From Stratiolaelaps scimitus (taxonomy: Eukaryota; Arthropoda; Arachnida; Mesostigmata; Laelapidae), in NCBI GenBank assembly GCA_019614645.1, contig JABWDB010000004.1, forward strand, positions 22,568,001 to 22,632,000: DNA of 64,000 nt. The letters run 5' to 3'. Of this stretch, positions 23,901 through 35,239 are shown in pieces. The number at the start of each line of letters is the position of its first letter. Position 1 is the first letter of the stretch. A program made the position numbers and the translations under genes. The notes under the pieces are model-generated. The model was not told the origin of the DNA. It worked only from the letters and a program-made list of their open reading frames with translations, and did no database searches.

Positions 23901-24729
23901 GAATGTTGAACACTTTGTTGATAAGAGGAAAGACCACATCGTCAAAATGCGTTTCAATATCGTCATCAAGCGAACGGACGAGTTGCCACCATGCGCCAAA
24001 TTTATGCGCAGTCGTCACAGCATCGGTGTCTCGATACACGCGGTTTAGTGGGTTAAGCAGCAGCTTGATGTATGCTGGTTTCTTCAACATATAGCGAGGC
24101 AAGCTCTCGACAAGGATTCGCCACGAACTGAACGCGTCCACGTGAACGTTCGGGTCTGTTTCCTTGAAAGCAAGCGTGGCGATATGCAGGACACCATTTG
24201 TCACTGTTGTTGGCACTTTCTCAAATCCCGAGAAGCGAATCATTGCCCGCCAGAGGGCTAGGGCATCAGAGAACCGCTTGTTGTCGGTCAACTCTTTCAT
24301 TATCGGCACAAGTTTCACCTTGAACATGTCGATTACCGCAGCGAGAGTGGCTTCATCTTTGTAAACGGGTGCCCGAACTGCTGACAGAACATTTCCTGCT
24401 AGCATCGTAAGGGACTCATCCTTCAACATGTGCACCAGTATGGCCATACCGACGTATACCTTGCCAGCATCACCTTTACAACGATGCGAATTTCGTTTAA
24501 GGTAGTCAATAGTTCGACGGCACAACGCGAGCTCCATCGTGCCCTCCGCGAGTTCTCCCATTACACAAATGATCTCTGGATGCATCTGTTCCCATTTGCC
24601 GTCGAGCTTCTCCAGCCAATCGAACGCCTGCACAACCCGCTCGGTATCCAATCTGGAAGACCATTCTGCACGAAATTTTGACAGGGCCTCTACAGCCTCC
24701 TCCTGAGAGCTCGGTTCTTTGAAGTCCAT
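19934..24729 (-). CDS. RIF1: RIF1, replication-timing and repair regulator (3 coding exons, 1431 aa)
   Basis: Model (minus): 23051-24729, 21141-22711, 19934-20979; phases join exactly. RIF1 binds chromatin, recruits protein phosphatase 1 to oppose origin firing, and acts in double-strand-break repair. Seen: an N-terminal helical, HEAT-like region with the family blocks LNPLNRVYRDTDAVTTAH, FGAWWQLVRSL and HEVNQGGSLEHDFSALINTL; VIKKWTELFTVF at the start of exon 2; a long acidic, Ser/Thr-rich disordered region (about 810-1080); SILK (about residue 1183) and RVSF (about 1196) PP1-docking motifs; and a conserved helical C-terminal segment over the last 60 residues. It is shorter than vertebrate RIF1 because the disordered middle is compact. 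The start ATG at 24729 is the first in-frame Met after a ttccag acceptor, so at least one 5' UTR exon exists upstream. Confidence 0.92.
20633..20683 (-). other. RIF1: Paired SILK and RVSF protein phosphatase 1 docking motifs in RIF1
   Basis: SILK and RVSF are separated by nine residues in an Arg/Lys-rich, Ser-rich context. Both are established PP1 docking motif types. Vertebrate RIF1 also carries SILK and RVSF near its C terminus. The Ser inside RVSF and the nearby sites could tune binding by phosphorylation (inference). Confidence 0.9.
21141..22711 (-). CDS. RIF1: RIF1 coding exon 2 (end of HEAT region, acidic linker)
   Basis: Begins RPNLSLTADVIKKWTELF, matching the family's RTWSELYRAF segment. 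The second half is low-complexity with several Lys/Arg clusters (KKKKRFSYSEADD, RRSSRKSAK), which are possible nuclear-localisation or DNA-binding stretches. Acceptor ttacag, donor GTAAAG. Confidence 0.92.
23051..24729 (-). CDS. RIF1: RIF1 coding exon 1 (HEAT-like N-terminal region)
   Basis: 559 codons of alpha-helical repeats. The exon itself begins at 24739 after acceptor gttccag, and coding begins at the ATG at 24729. The donor is GTAAGC, leaving two bases of an Arg codon. Contains the WWQLVRSL and VNQGGSLEHDFS blocks typical of RIF1. Confidence 0.92.
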
Positions 24730-24739
24730 CTCCGACTCA

Positions 24740-27709
24740 CTGGAACACAAATATAATATTTAGTGTGAATCACGAGTTGATTGATATGTAGTTGGAGAAC
24801 AGTTTATAGTTAAAATAAAAAAAACAGGGTCATCATATGACTTTTTTTCGTCACTAACTAGAACCAAAGTGCCGGCCGAACCTTAAGAGCCACGAGAAAG
24901 ATTTGCTGAGCGCGTTCCCAATGATTGCTGAAAAGAGACGAAAAACGAAAGGATACAAGGTTCAACTATTTGACAAAAAAAAACAATTCATTTCATCACA
25001 GGGCAACAAATACGATACAATAATATATATATATATATATATATAGTGAGACTTGCGACGTGCGCATTTTTCAGGTTGCTTGCTCGATCAAACTATTTAT
25101 TTAGGTAGAAAAATATCGGGTTTTAGGTTCAAGCATTCTAGCGAAGGTTCCACGCGAGCACCGCAGAAACTGCAGATATTACTTAACGGAACCGTGTGTT
25201 CCACTAGTGTGGCTTTACGCGAACGTAGGTGTGCCATTAAACATTCAATTAAACGGTTGTACTCGGTGGCTGGAATCATTGCAGCGCAGAGGCGCGCTAC
25301 CAAGTGAAGGAATCGGATCGACGTATTAGTTGACAAGTGCAAATTGTCGTTGTAACGCCTACCTCAATACATTTATCTACGCAAATGGTTCCTTCAGGCC
25401 ATATTGTCCTATATCTCCATATGTGCGTAATCTATGAATTTGTTCACGCACGGCAATATTATAAAACGAAAAGGTATTTCACTAATTATCTGCTGTCCCG
25501 GATAACCACCACCGTAATCTCCCTTTGAGATAATATTGCTTACTCATAAGATATCCGCTATATGTTAACTATACAACAGCATATACATGTCCACTAATAC
25601 GAACGAAAAAAACAACATGTGAATTTGCTTGACTCTTATCAACATCATATAGTTCAAGTTCGACGTTGATGCAATCTCGATCAGTTGCATCGAGACCCAC
25701 CACTCGTCAACTCTGTAGGACTTTCGAGTGAAGCGTTCGAATGTGAGATATTTTACATTTCTTTATCTACCACTGTATCGAGGATGCCATTATCCCTCCT
25801 CTTCGTATAGATCAATTGCACGTGCACAGTCAGTCATTTTCAAATATGCCTGCCTATAGTAAAGCACCTTTGCGGCTGGCTAATTAGCACAGCAGGACAC
25901 TGATTGTACCGAACATCCGTCCGAGTCGAGCATAGCCTAACAGCGCTTGTCTACCCACGACAACTACAATTCGAGCACAACAACTACAAGTTGTATGCGA
26001 CAACTGCAACTGCACCTATACGATAGTAGTGGCATCTCACAGTCCGACGATCTGCACGCGTGTTGTTATCAGCTGAGATTATATCGAAATTCGTCGTCTA
26101 TCCTCTCTGCTTTCCCACCCATTGCCTCCGATCTACTAGCGATGCATCTTCGATGACATTTAAACACATCACGATTTAGTACACAAAAATCGAATTCAGC
26201 CATGTATTGTAGCTGTAGAGGATTGATATACCCTTGTGGGGTGTTTTTCTTTTTCGCCTTTGTTCAGTTGCTTTTCGATTCCAGATTGTGTACTCACATG
26301 CTTTGTCGTCTCGTGAGCGCAACTTAGCGAGTAGGTGTTGATTGGGAAATCGAGTTCTTCACGGCCTATGTATGCGCGTTCGGTGTCGCTACCTGGCGTT
26401 GGGTAGATAACGTTACGATTTGCCGATTCGTGGATTTGCTCACCGTGGCCCAATCGGCCGCCCGGTTGGCGCGCAAACCAATGACTTCTCTCACGCTTTA
26501 AACGACCGCAGCGCCACTTCGGGCGCGGGGAGATCGCGGCGACGGGCAGTACCGCCAACTGGATGGGCGCCGCTCGCGCAGCAAGCTGCCTGGACGCGGT
26601 TCCGACCGTCGGAGATATGAACGTGAATCAATATCGTTTGACATTGATTATTCAAAGATACCTTGTGAAGTTATACGAATACTGTACGGAGTGACTTTTC
26701 GCCTACTAGACTATCGACTATATTCACGGCTGAAATACTGAACACCTATTAGTAAACGGTAGCTGAATATGTGCCATGTGCAAGCTAGATAACGCTGCCC
26801 TATAGATTGGTTCATGCATGTTGTCACTTTGAAGATAACAAGCTATCGAGTAACAAGCTATGGCCTAAAGCCGGTTGTCACATATATATTATATAATGTT
26901 GTGGATAGCCAAAGTTCTCGCCACTACGACATCAACCCATACCGCCACTAGGCCACAGACAACCAGTGAAAAAAACAATATGGCGACGGCTGCGGCGCGA
27001 AAAGTACGATACTCATCCGATTTCTTTCTTTCGGTAGAGCGACTTTATCGTCAGCTCATTACATACTTACCAATATTTGTGTATACTCCCTTGATAAGTT
27101 TTCTTTACTGGTTTGACTAAGTTTTACAAAAGGACATGCATATTCTATCATCATCTGTCTGCTGTTTGTACGAAACGTAGGTTGTATGTTATGTCTAGCG
27201 TTGTGTCTCAATCGGCACTGTCGTACGCGAGCAGGACAATATAGGGATTTAATATTAAAGGGATTCTACTAATGTAAATGCAGTGGTAGAGAAAGAAAGA
27301 GGTGGCTCCCTCGCCTTTTTCGTCGCTGAGCCCTGACCTTCCCAATCGTTCTAGGGGGCGCTACTGTGTGTAAACATGGACTCGGCCATGAATGGATGCG
27401 TGAGCGCGGATCTGAGCAGACTTTGTGCCAGTGTGGAGTTCCATTGATTGACATAGTTCTGTTGTTGACAGTGAATACTGCACATATACATATATATATA
27501 TGTATATACAAGACATACATGTATTCATGGTGCTCGTAGCGTAGTGGCCCTGTCGACTGTTGTTGTGGTTGTTGGCGGATAGTGCAGGCCTCTCATTTAT
27601 CCTGTCAAAATGTAAGCTCCCTCAATCGTACGAGAGACGATTGAGTGCTCGACGTTGAGCGACCGGCGGGTCCTGTGGACGGAATTGCAGCGCGGAGTGG
27701 ACTCCTGGC
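24740..27709. other. Head-to-head spacer between RIF1 and EXT2
   Basis: 3 kb that must hold both promoters and the RIF1 5' UTR exon(s). A CpG-rich patch at 26440-26610 and an ATGGCG start-like context at 26980 are the best promoter or first-exon candidates. Also seen: (TA)n at 25022-25045 and 27483-27500, and imperfect ACAACTACA repeats at 25965-26010. No gene is firmly supported. Confidence 0.5.
26980..27120 (+). CDS. Small open frame or candidate first exon (46 aa)
   Basis: Begins MATAAARKVRYSSDFFL in the context CAATATGGCGAC, close to the TISU-type start element. If unspliced it encodes 46 residues with a hydrophobic C-terminal half; a GTAGAG donor-like site after 18 codons would instead make it a first exon. 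I do not recognise the product. Confidence 0.3.
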   Translation: MATAAARKVRYSSDFFLSVERLYRQLITYLPIFVYTPLISFLYWFD

Positions 27710-27840
27710 ATGGGCATGTCTCACGGGAAATCGAGCTCGCGCTGTTGGAGTATACTCTCGAAGCTGAGTATCGTTTTGCTAGTCATCTGTGCCATTTGTG
27801 TGTACCTCGGACGAAAACCCGACCATGGATATGACAAACG
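27710..27840 (+). CDS. EXT2: EXT2 coding exon 1 (signal anchor)
   Basis: 43 codons with a hydrophobic anchor (LSIVLLVICAICVYLG). The donor GTATGG splits an Arg codon that exon 2 completes. Confidence 0.8.
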
Positions 27841-30800
27841 GTATGGTAACAACGTACAGAGCACATTACAGAGAGACGGGATGAAAAAACACCATTGAGC
27901 AGCCATTGTAATGGAAACAGTCTCGGACAATCGTTATAGAGGACCGTATATCAAATACAAGCAAGATTGAATTTCATTTTGTGTCATGCTGTTGAAACAT
28001 AGAATTTTGCATTGCAATATACGCATTCCACTACATACTGTTTAAAGGCATGAGAAAAGTATTTTTCGAAAAATTTGCGTCGTTCTAGTGTATAATTAGC
28101 TGTATGAGACCATATATATATATATATATGTCTTTCACGCGTGCATGAAATGATGTTGTTCTGAACCAGAGCCTAAATAACAACACCTCCAGGATAAAAA
28201 CAAATTATTATACGCCACCGCTCGTCACAGTCTACCCTCTCGAAGGCTCGTTAGTGGGGCGGTTCACTTTCTCAATTGAACATGGATAAGTCTAAAAAGC
28301 TTTATGCAAATCGGAACCAATCACGCACAGGCGTTCTGTTACGCTCTCTGGAGGCCCCCACGTAAGTCAGTCGGCAGGAGAAAATCCCATCTGTGAGTCG
28401 CGTATTAGATAATAAATGTATGCGCACTAGATAAACTAATGCCCAACAAATGCGATGACTCTGAGGTGAGCAGGATGTTTTCTGACGCACAGTTCATTTC
28501 GGCGAATTACAGGGTTTTCGAACCACTGTTGGTTCGTGACACAGATCACGTGGAATACGTGACAGTCGGCCTAGCGATCCCGACGGAGCAATGCACTCAC
28601 TGGCGGTGTGTGGACGTTTACCGGTGCGGTCGACGAGGCGAGAAAGTCACTGCCTACATTTACCCTATCACAAGGTAGAGCATGACGTTGTATCCCTATA
28701 TATATATATTTTTTTTCTTTTACTCAAAATACTTAGTACTGAAGTAACTGAGCTATATAAGGCTCGGCGACTAGAAATGTAGCTGTTGATTGCTTCAAAA
28801 TATTAGGTAAGCTCAAATCGCACAGATTTGATCTCGATTCGTCGATCGGACGCAGCTAATCGTACAAATGTACACGTTTTAGCTTGGTTGAACATATCCT
28901 GGCTAGCAGAGGGTACTGCTACACTGGTCATTTCGTCTCAGATTAATACGGGAATTATTCTCTATCTCCCTCTCTCTCTCTCTCTCTTTCTCACAAACGG
29001 GAATCGTTGATATTTGCTCTAGTTTGCCTTTTGGTGTATGTATTGCCTTCTCCAGCCGCATCTTTTTGCTACTTAAAGATGCTTCAAAACGTTTATTTAT
29101 CGATTTTATTGTAACTAACAACGGGTACTCCTGTTACACTCCATAGCCTGGGAATTACACGGGGTGACATATTCATTTATAATAATTTCATAGCAGATGC
29201 AAAACACAACCTCTATTGTATTAAATTAATATCACTGGTTTGATGGCTTGTAGTTAACCCTGTTATTGTTCACCTTAGCTACTGACGAACCGTAATTCGA
29301 GGACATATTTCCCTGCTAGAAATAACTTCAGTTAAGAAACAGCACGGTCTTTCTGTCATTGTGCCTGAATGAGCAGGTACGTCGATGAAGATGGAGGTCA
29401 GGTGGTTCCTGAGACGAGTGCCGAATACATGGCCATGCTCGACTGGTTGCGGCGTTCACCGTATTTCGTGACAGATCCACGTCTGGCCTGCTTATTCGTG
29501 CCGAGCGTTGACATGTTGGGCGTACAGCATTCGTTGGCACCAGAGGTGCTCGCCAACCTCGCTTTGTACGTATACGAATCGGCAGAGAGGCATCGGTAGT
29601 TCTATGAGGACATACGGTGCTTTTCGCAGGCGTAATTACAACTTTGAATATGAAACGAGAGTTTAGTTTATAGAAGCACTGGGGCATGTAGCAATATCAT
29701 ACCTATTCAATTGTATCCGTCCAGAAAACGAGATAAAGGACATTACATTAGGTTGACCCGAAAATAATGAGTCTCGTGTAAATTTCAATATCGGCTAAAC
29801 TAAGTAATTTAAAACAAAGATTTTTTTACTGTGAGCTAGAGGTATGTACCTCGTTTATTTATACAGTGGTCCCAGAGTTCTGGGAAGACGTTCTTCAAAC
29901 GTTCGCTCGCAGACCATCACAATTGACACGATATAAGTCTGCAATTATCTAAATATAGTACTTACAATGCTGGCCTTGCTTATATAGAAATGCCGTTGTT
30001 CGTTTGTTCGCCTCCAGTTGGGACGATGGATCGAATCATCTCGTGTTTAATCAGCTAGAGACAACTCCGCGAACGGGACGAGCTATGCATGTCTCTGCAG
30101 CTCTTTCCGACAGAACGTTTAGACCCGGCTTTGACGTCGCAATACCAATGATGCCATACGTGTCCGGGTATAGGATACGCGATAATAAAGAGACGCTCAG
30201 GTGAGTTTCTGTGCATGTCTAGCAAGAAAGCAAACTCGACCCTTGCCGACGTCGGGATCGACAACACCACTCTAACGTCTGCATACCTTACAAATTCTAG
30301 CTTAATGTTTAGTATTTTTGAGAATCCGGCCTTTTCCTAATGTCCAATACCGAGCTGACAAAACCTTGGTGTCGTCTCTGTTACGTTGACTTCTAACAAA
30401 TCTCTCTTTTTTTCTCTCTCATCGTCTACACGATCAGGTTCAGCCGGGCTTGGCAGCTTGTATTTGCTCGATGGACGGAGCTTCCGGAGTGGGCGGAGAA
30501 GGTCGTGCTGCAGTTAGCCAGATCCTCCGCAGGAGTCACACTGCTAGAGCCGTGCACAAAACACCGCGAAAAACGCTGCGTCTACAGCAGTGGTCTGGCT
30601 CAGCAGCAGCGTCAGAACAACATTGTCGAGTATCCGAAGGCGCTTGAAAACGCTGACTTCTGCCTGATCTTCAGCGCAGTGGGAGTGGAATCGGCGCTTG
30701 TATTTACCGAGGCGGTGAGCGCGGGATGTATTCCTGTTTTGGTGCACAACGAAGAACGTATGATCCTGCCGTTTCCGGAGCGGATCGATTGGCTCGAGGT

Positions 30801-31830
30801 GACGGTCCACTTTAACCTCAAGCGAAAACCCGACATAGTTAGCCATCTGGAGAGCTTCAGCGCGGCCGAGATCCGCTTCCGTCGAGAGAAACTCGTCAGT
30901 ATCTACGACCGATATATGAGTTCGCCAGTGACCATCATGTCGAACGTGATGGATATACTCAATGAGCGAATATTTGCACAACGAACCGCCGAGACGTACG
31001 CACTCGACCGTATTCTCCAGGTGTCGCCAAAGCGAAGAGGCTTCTCCGCCGTGATTCTCACCTACAATCGACCGGATTCATTGCGAAAGCTCATATCACT
31101 TCTACAAAGCGTTCCGTCGCTTCTAAAAATCATCGTCGTATGGAACAATCCTGATCTTGATGTACCGTCACCATTGGCAAAGTCGACGAAGCCTGTTGCG
31201 ATCGTTCGATCCCGAGAGAACAAGCTTACGAACCGGTTCTACCCATACAAGGAGATTGAAACTGAGGCCGTCCTCTCGTTGGACGACGATATCCTGATGT
31301 TGACGCCGGACGAGCTCGAATTTGGCTTTCAGGTGTGGTGTGAGAATTCCAACAAGATCGTTGGATTCCCCTCACGTTTGCACGTGTGGGACAATCACAC
31401 GAAGCGATGGCGATACGAATCGGAGTGGCTTAATGACATCAGTATGGTGTTGACGGGTGCTGCGTTCTACCACGTCGAGTACGGCCGGCATTTCTTCAAG
31501 ATGCCGAAATACCTCCGAGACTATGTCGACTCGAAATTTAATTGTGAAGACATCCTGATGAACTTTCTTGTGGCAAACCTCACCAGCGGTGCACCACCGG
31601 TAAAGGTGGCGCCGCGAAAAAAATTCAAGCCTGACACGCCGGCAACAGCAGCGAACTCGCTCTCGGCGAGCCTCGATCACATGCAGGCACGGTCCGAATG
31701 TATTAATGAGTTTGTCAAGGCATTCGGCGGTATGCCACTGGGCATATCGCAGTGTAGGGCGGACCCCGTTCTTTTCAAAGACAACCTTCCACTCCGACTT
31801 AAACGGTTCAACCAGGTCGGCATACTTTAA
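27710..31830 (+). CDS. EXT2: EXT2/sotv, heparan sulfate co-polymerase subunit (5 coding exons, 685 aa)
   Basis: Model: 27710-27840, 28513-28674, 29377-29565, 30018-30200, 30438-31830; all GT-AG and in frame. EXT2 pairs with EXT1 in the Golgi to extend heparan sulfate with alternating GlcA and GlcNAc. Seen: a type II signal anchor (about residues 16-34); the CVDVYRCG motif and a YVDEDG strand opening the exostosin domain; ACLFVPSVD; WDDGSNHLVFN; the GT64 domain from GFSAVILTYNRPDSL (about 425); the metal-binding Asp triplet at 504-506 inside EAVLSLDDDILML; SMVLTGAAFYH; NCEDILMNFLVAN; RSECINEF; and a C terminus RADPVLFKDNLPLRLK. Human EXT2 is 718 residues, so this is near full length. EXT2 rather than EXT1 is chosen from the YESEWLNDISMVLTGAAFYH-type segment and C terminus. 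A second in-frame ATG at 27716 could also initiate. Confidence 0.93.
28513..28674 (+). CDS. EXT2: EXT2 coding exon 2
   Basis: Acceptor aattacag, donor GTAGAG. Encodes HWRCVDVYRCG and the first exostosin strand (VTAYIYP). Confidence 0.88.
29377..29565 (+). CDS. EXT2: EXT2 coding exon 3
   Basis: Acceptor gagcag, donor GTACGT. Encodes YVDEDGGQ and ACLFVPSVDMLG. Confidence 0.9.
29748..29775. mobile_element. Mariner-type terminal-repeat relic
   Basis: TTAGGTTGACCCGAAAATAA at the start of this stretch resembles the end of the broken mariner at 40403 (CAGGTTGACCCAAAA). No transposase or opposite end is visible, so it may be a solo end or an internally deleted copy inside EXT2 intron 3. Confidence 0.45.
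30018..30200 (+). CDS. EXT2: EXT2 coding exon 4
   Basis: Acceptor cctccag, donor GTGAGT. Encodes WDDGSNHLVFN and FRPGFDVAIPMMPY, the conserved exostosin core. Confidence 0.92.
30438..31830 (+). CDS. EXT2: EXT2 terminal exon (rest of exostosin plus GT64 domain)
   Basis: One 464-codon exon from acceptor gatcag to TAA. It carries the whole GT64 domain with the Asp triplet encoded at 31282-31290. Confidence 0.95.
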
Positions 31831-32338
31831 TATGCATGCATGTGTTTTGTTTTTTTTTCGATGTTGCAATCTTCGAGGGATAGGCGCAGAAGGAAGAACA
31901 ATCTTAATGTTCGTTTTTAGTAATAACTACTTAAGAACTCAAGGTCTCATTTATTCTCGTCATGTCAATTAGTGGTAGGCCTCATTCTACTTTTTTTTAA
32001 TATGGCATTTCAGTCGGGATGAAGTGGAAATAATGTGAAAACGACAACGTTTAATTGTTGTGAGTGTCGTTTGCCGAATGACGATTAAGTATTGAACGAT
32101 CTTAAGTGACGACGATATCGAGGATAAGTTAGAGGACTGCGAAGCCCACTAAAACTGTTGCAGTACCCATTGTTGAGACAATACACATTATAGGTTCCTG
32201 TGCTTGAACTGGTTCAGATGCAATCTGGTTCAGTCTCCATTTAGATACGGTCGTCAACTAGAACAACAACAACAACCTTAAACCAAAGTGAGCTTTTCTT
32301 TGTTTTTTAGTATTATTGATTACCTAGATAATTGTTAG

Positions 32339-32480
32339 GGGTAAAAGGTAAAAGGTAAATGTTTATTGGTTTATTAAAGGAGCTGCAATTTTACAATGCT
32401 TAAGCTCTCTTATATGTCACACAGCGGGTTATTGATATTTCCCTCTCTGTAAACTACGGGCATATGATTGCCAGCGACGG
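32339..32480 (-). repeat. Diverged, headless copy of the 10.3-kb SINE family
   Basis: Shares with 10274-10345 the order AAATGTTT...TTTATTA...GCAATTTTACAATGCT...ATGTCAC; the tRNA head is not recognisable. A GGTAAAAGGTAAAAGGTAAA tail repeat ends it. Confidence 0.5.
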
Positions 32481-32665
32481 TCTTTCATGCAGCGTCTTCG
32501 AGAAGTTTCAGCTGTCTGTACATTATTGACTTATTCGTTCATAAGTTCGTACATAATTATAGTAGCTCTGTGCCATAGCTTAATACGACATACGGCATTT
32601 TCAGTCGAAAGGAATAACGAAAAGTAAAAATGTCAACACGTGACTAATTGTATATATTTACTGTA

Positions 32666-32671
32666 AATAAA
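32666..32671 (+). promoter_or_regulatory. Candidate EXT2 polyadenylation signal
   Basis: AATAAA, about 840 bases after the EXT2 stop, in AT-rich sequence with a TG-containing stretch following. Confidence 0.35.
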
Positions 32672-35163
32672 TATCATTGTCAAACATGCGCCGTCTCATG
32701 TCATTCGCATGATTCATTTCTTTTTTTCAATTTGCTAAGCGTGTGTATCCATACATAATCGTTATGACTTTGATTTAACGAGAGACTAATTTGTCTAGAT
32801 TGTTAAAAACATGTTTCGTCATGATTTGTCAAAAGGCTTGGTATACCTCGAGAACAGGTTACCAATACGTTCGTGTTAACGTCTAGGATTGCTACCTTAC
32901 ATGATTCCTTTACATATGATCTACTTGTAACAGTTATAGCGACAATTTTAGTCGTTCATAAAATTCAATAACGAAATATAGATGTTTACCTCTGAACCCG
33001 TACACTTATGACTCGACATGTTTCAAGTGTCTTGACGAGTCAAGCACAGCATTCTCTATCTGACATCTTCCTGTTATCGACGGCATACTAAATAGTATGT
33101 ATTTATTTTACCATTCAATTACCTCCGAGACGCAATTATCCGTATGATCTCAAAGTACCATCCATGTTTGATTTCAGCCAAATTCTCACTCGTATATTTC
33201 TCGAATATTATTTCAATTTGTTATTTCCACCCCTCCCTCCCGCGCGCTGCAACTGATAGCTGCGACGCCCGGATTTCGAGCGAGACTGACAAATTTAGTA
33301 AATGTTCTGCAAGGACACACCCATCCGATTTATCAGCGTATACTAGTACTAGCCTTCTTTCCAGTCAGCGCAGAACTATGTATGTGTCGGTACAACAACA
33401 CCCAGCCACCAGCCATTATTTGGCCCTTGTTATACCTGTTGAATATCGGCCAGAAACGACATGTGACATCCCCATGATTCCCCGATTGTAATCGTTCATC
33501 TGGGCGTTATTATGCGTTGTTGTTTACGCCACCCTACGTATTTGGTTGGCTCGTTCCAACGTCACCCTACTCGTTGCCAGGACAACTAACTTTATCAGGG
33601 CAGACCTCCACCGATTGGAACATCTCTCGCTTTGTCACCCGCCAACCGCAGTTTTGGACTGGTGGGTCGTCGCGACTTCGGCAGTAGGTAAACTTAGATG
33701 CAGATGTAGGCACTTATCGACGGGACACTGCGAGCGCTCTCCTCAAAACCGCAGTCGGCGCGACAGACAGCGTCACCAGTTAGCATTTCGGTTTTCAGCA
33801 TTTGGCACGCAGCTGAGGTGCTGCTATCTAATCAATAGCAGCTTCAGCGGACCGTCGAGCCTCGAATCCGACTTCTCCGCCGTCGCCTCCTCCTGTTCTT
33901 TCTGCCGAAAGCTCGCCACCGAAGTTTCATCTCCTATCTCGCTATTGCTGTTGTCTAGCGTTGGCGACAACATCAATACGCAAAACACATACGCTCACAT
34001 AGACCAACAGGCAGGTAGACAGAAATTCAACGAACGAAGTCAATGGTGCTCAGGTGCTCCAGCAACTGCTTGGTCGTTTGCGGTCCGCGACCGAAGTGCC
34101 CAGCCTCCAACGTGCGCTGCCTCCCGTTCCGACTTCTGCTGTCGGCCAATCTGGCTGCTTTGTCCGTGTGAACGTTGCTCGCAGCTTCGGATCGACCCCT
34201 CTCTCTGACCCGCCGTCCGATCGCCTGAACCAACGCGGCAGTCGGCAGTCGGCAACGAGCGCCGGACGGTAAACGCCGAAAGCGACGGCCCAAACGTCAG
34301 ACGCAGGCGAAGCAGCGACAGCCCGACGGAGTCCTGTGGGACGCCGCCCAGCTAGCGACACTGAATCGTCGTCACCGCGGCGTTCTCGCGCTGCTATGGC
34401 AACCAAGCAAACCGTGCCTCCGTCTGATCGACCATCACCAACGAACGTACGAACAGAGCGGCCGCAGTAGCAATAGCACTGGCGCCACCACCAGCACCGC
34501 CACCACCAACAACAGTGACACAGCATACCAACTCTTGAGACTAGTGCTGGGAAGATATGATCTTTTCACCTATCTTTGATTAGGGTAGTTAGCGAGACAC
34601 ACGCAGTCTCTTCGGTCAGAACGTATGCATGTGTGTGTGTCTGCGTGAAGTGAAGTGAAGTAGCTGCTACATGAGGCAGGTGCGGAAGGCCACACCGTGT
34701 AGGACTCACTGGTGAACGACACTCCATGGAAGAGTGAAGAGCAATCTAGAAAGGCAATATACTAGTCATCGTCATAGTAGTCATCGGTGCAGATGCTGAC
34801 AGGGCCGGCTATCTGAAGCTGATGACGATGGTGGTTGTGGTAGACAATGTAGTATCGTCGATGTTAGTGCAGTGATAGATCGCACACTAGAATGTACAAG
34901 GAGAAGAAATACGAGCTCCCGAAGTATGACTTGAAGATTAAGGATTAAGGGGTCCGAGTACGTGGTCGATTGATTGATTGAATAGACGTAGAGGATGGCA
35001 ATTTTGTGGGTGATACAGAGCTAAAGAGAGACAGATAACGGCAGCAGTAGCGGAAGGCTCAGTGAAAGGTTCTCTGGGTGTGACTAATAGCCGATTAAGT
35101 GGTGACTTTTGGATTTCCAAACAGTGCAATCGGTCACAGAGGTGGTAGATCAGATTGGATTAC

Positions 35164-35239
35164 ATGAAAATGGTGTCGGAAGGATCACGAACAGTACGCG
35201 CTATGCGACTTGCGTACATAGTCTCCTTTGTCGCCTCAG
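35164..35239 (+). CDS. Tsf2: Tsf2 coding exon 1 (signal peptide)
   Basis: ATG at 35164 (others in frame at 35170 and 35203), hydrophobic core [10 protein letters not shown], donor GTGAGA. It leaves one G that exon 2 completes to Val. Chosen for signal-peptide character and exact phase across a 3.8-kb intron. Confidence 0.65.

Larger units (their letters stand above)
31831..35163. other. EXT2 3' UTR, spacer and Tsf2 promoter region
   Basis: AT-rich to about 33500, with a diverged SINE tail at 32339-32480. From 33550 to 34540 it becomes clearly GC-rich with CpGs and long chance frames on both strands, which fits a promoter or 5' UTR for the transferrin gene. No coding support is seen in it. 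Confidence 0.45.

Noticed and set aside
33546..34526. Long open frames on both strands (220 and 158 codons)
   Set aside because: They overlap on opposite strands in a GC/CpG-rich block upstream of Tsf2; repetitive Trp/Cys or Arg/Ser composition reads as promoter or 5' UTR sequence.
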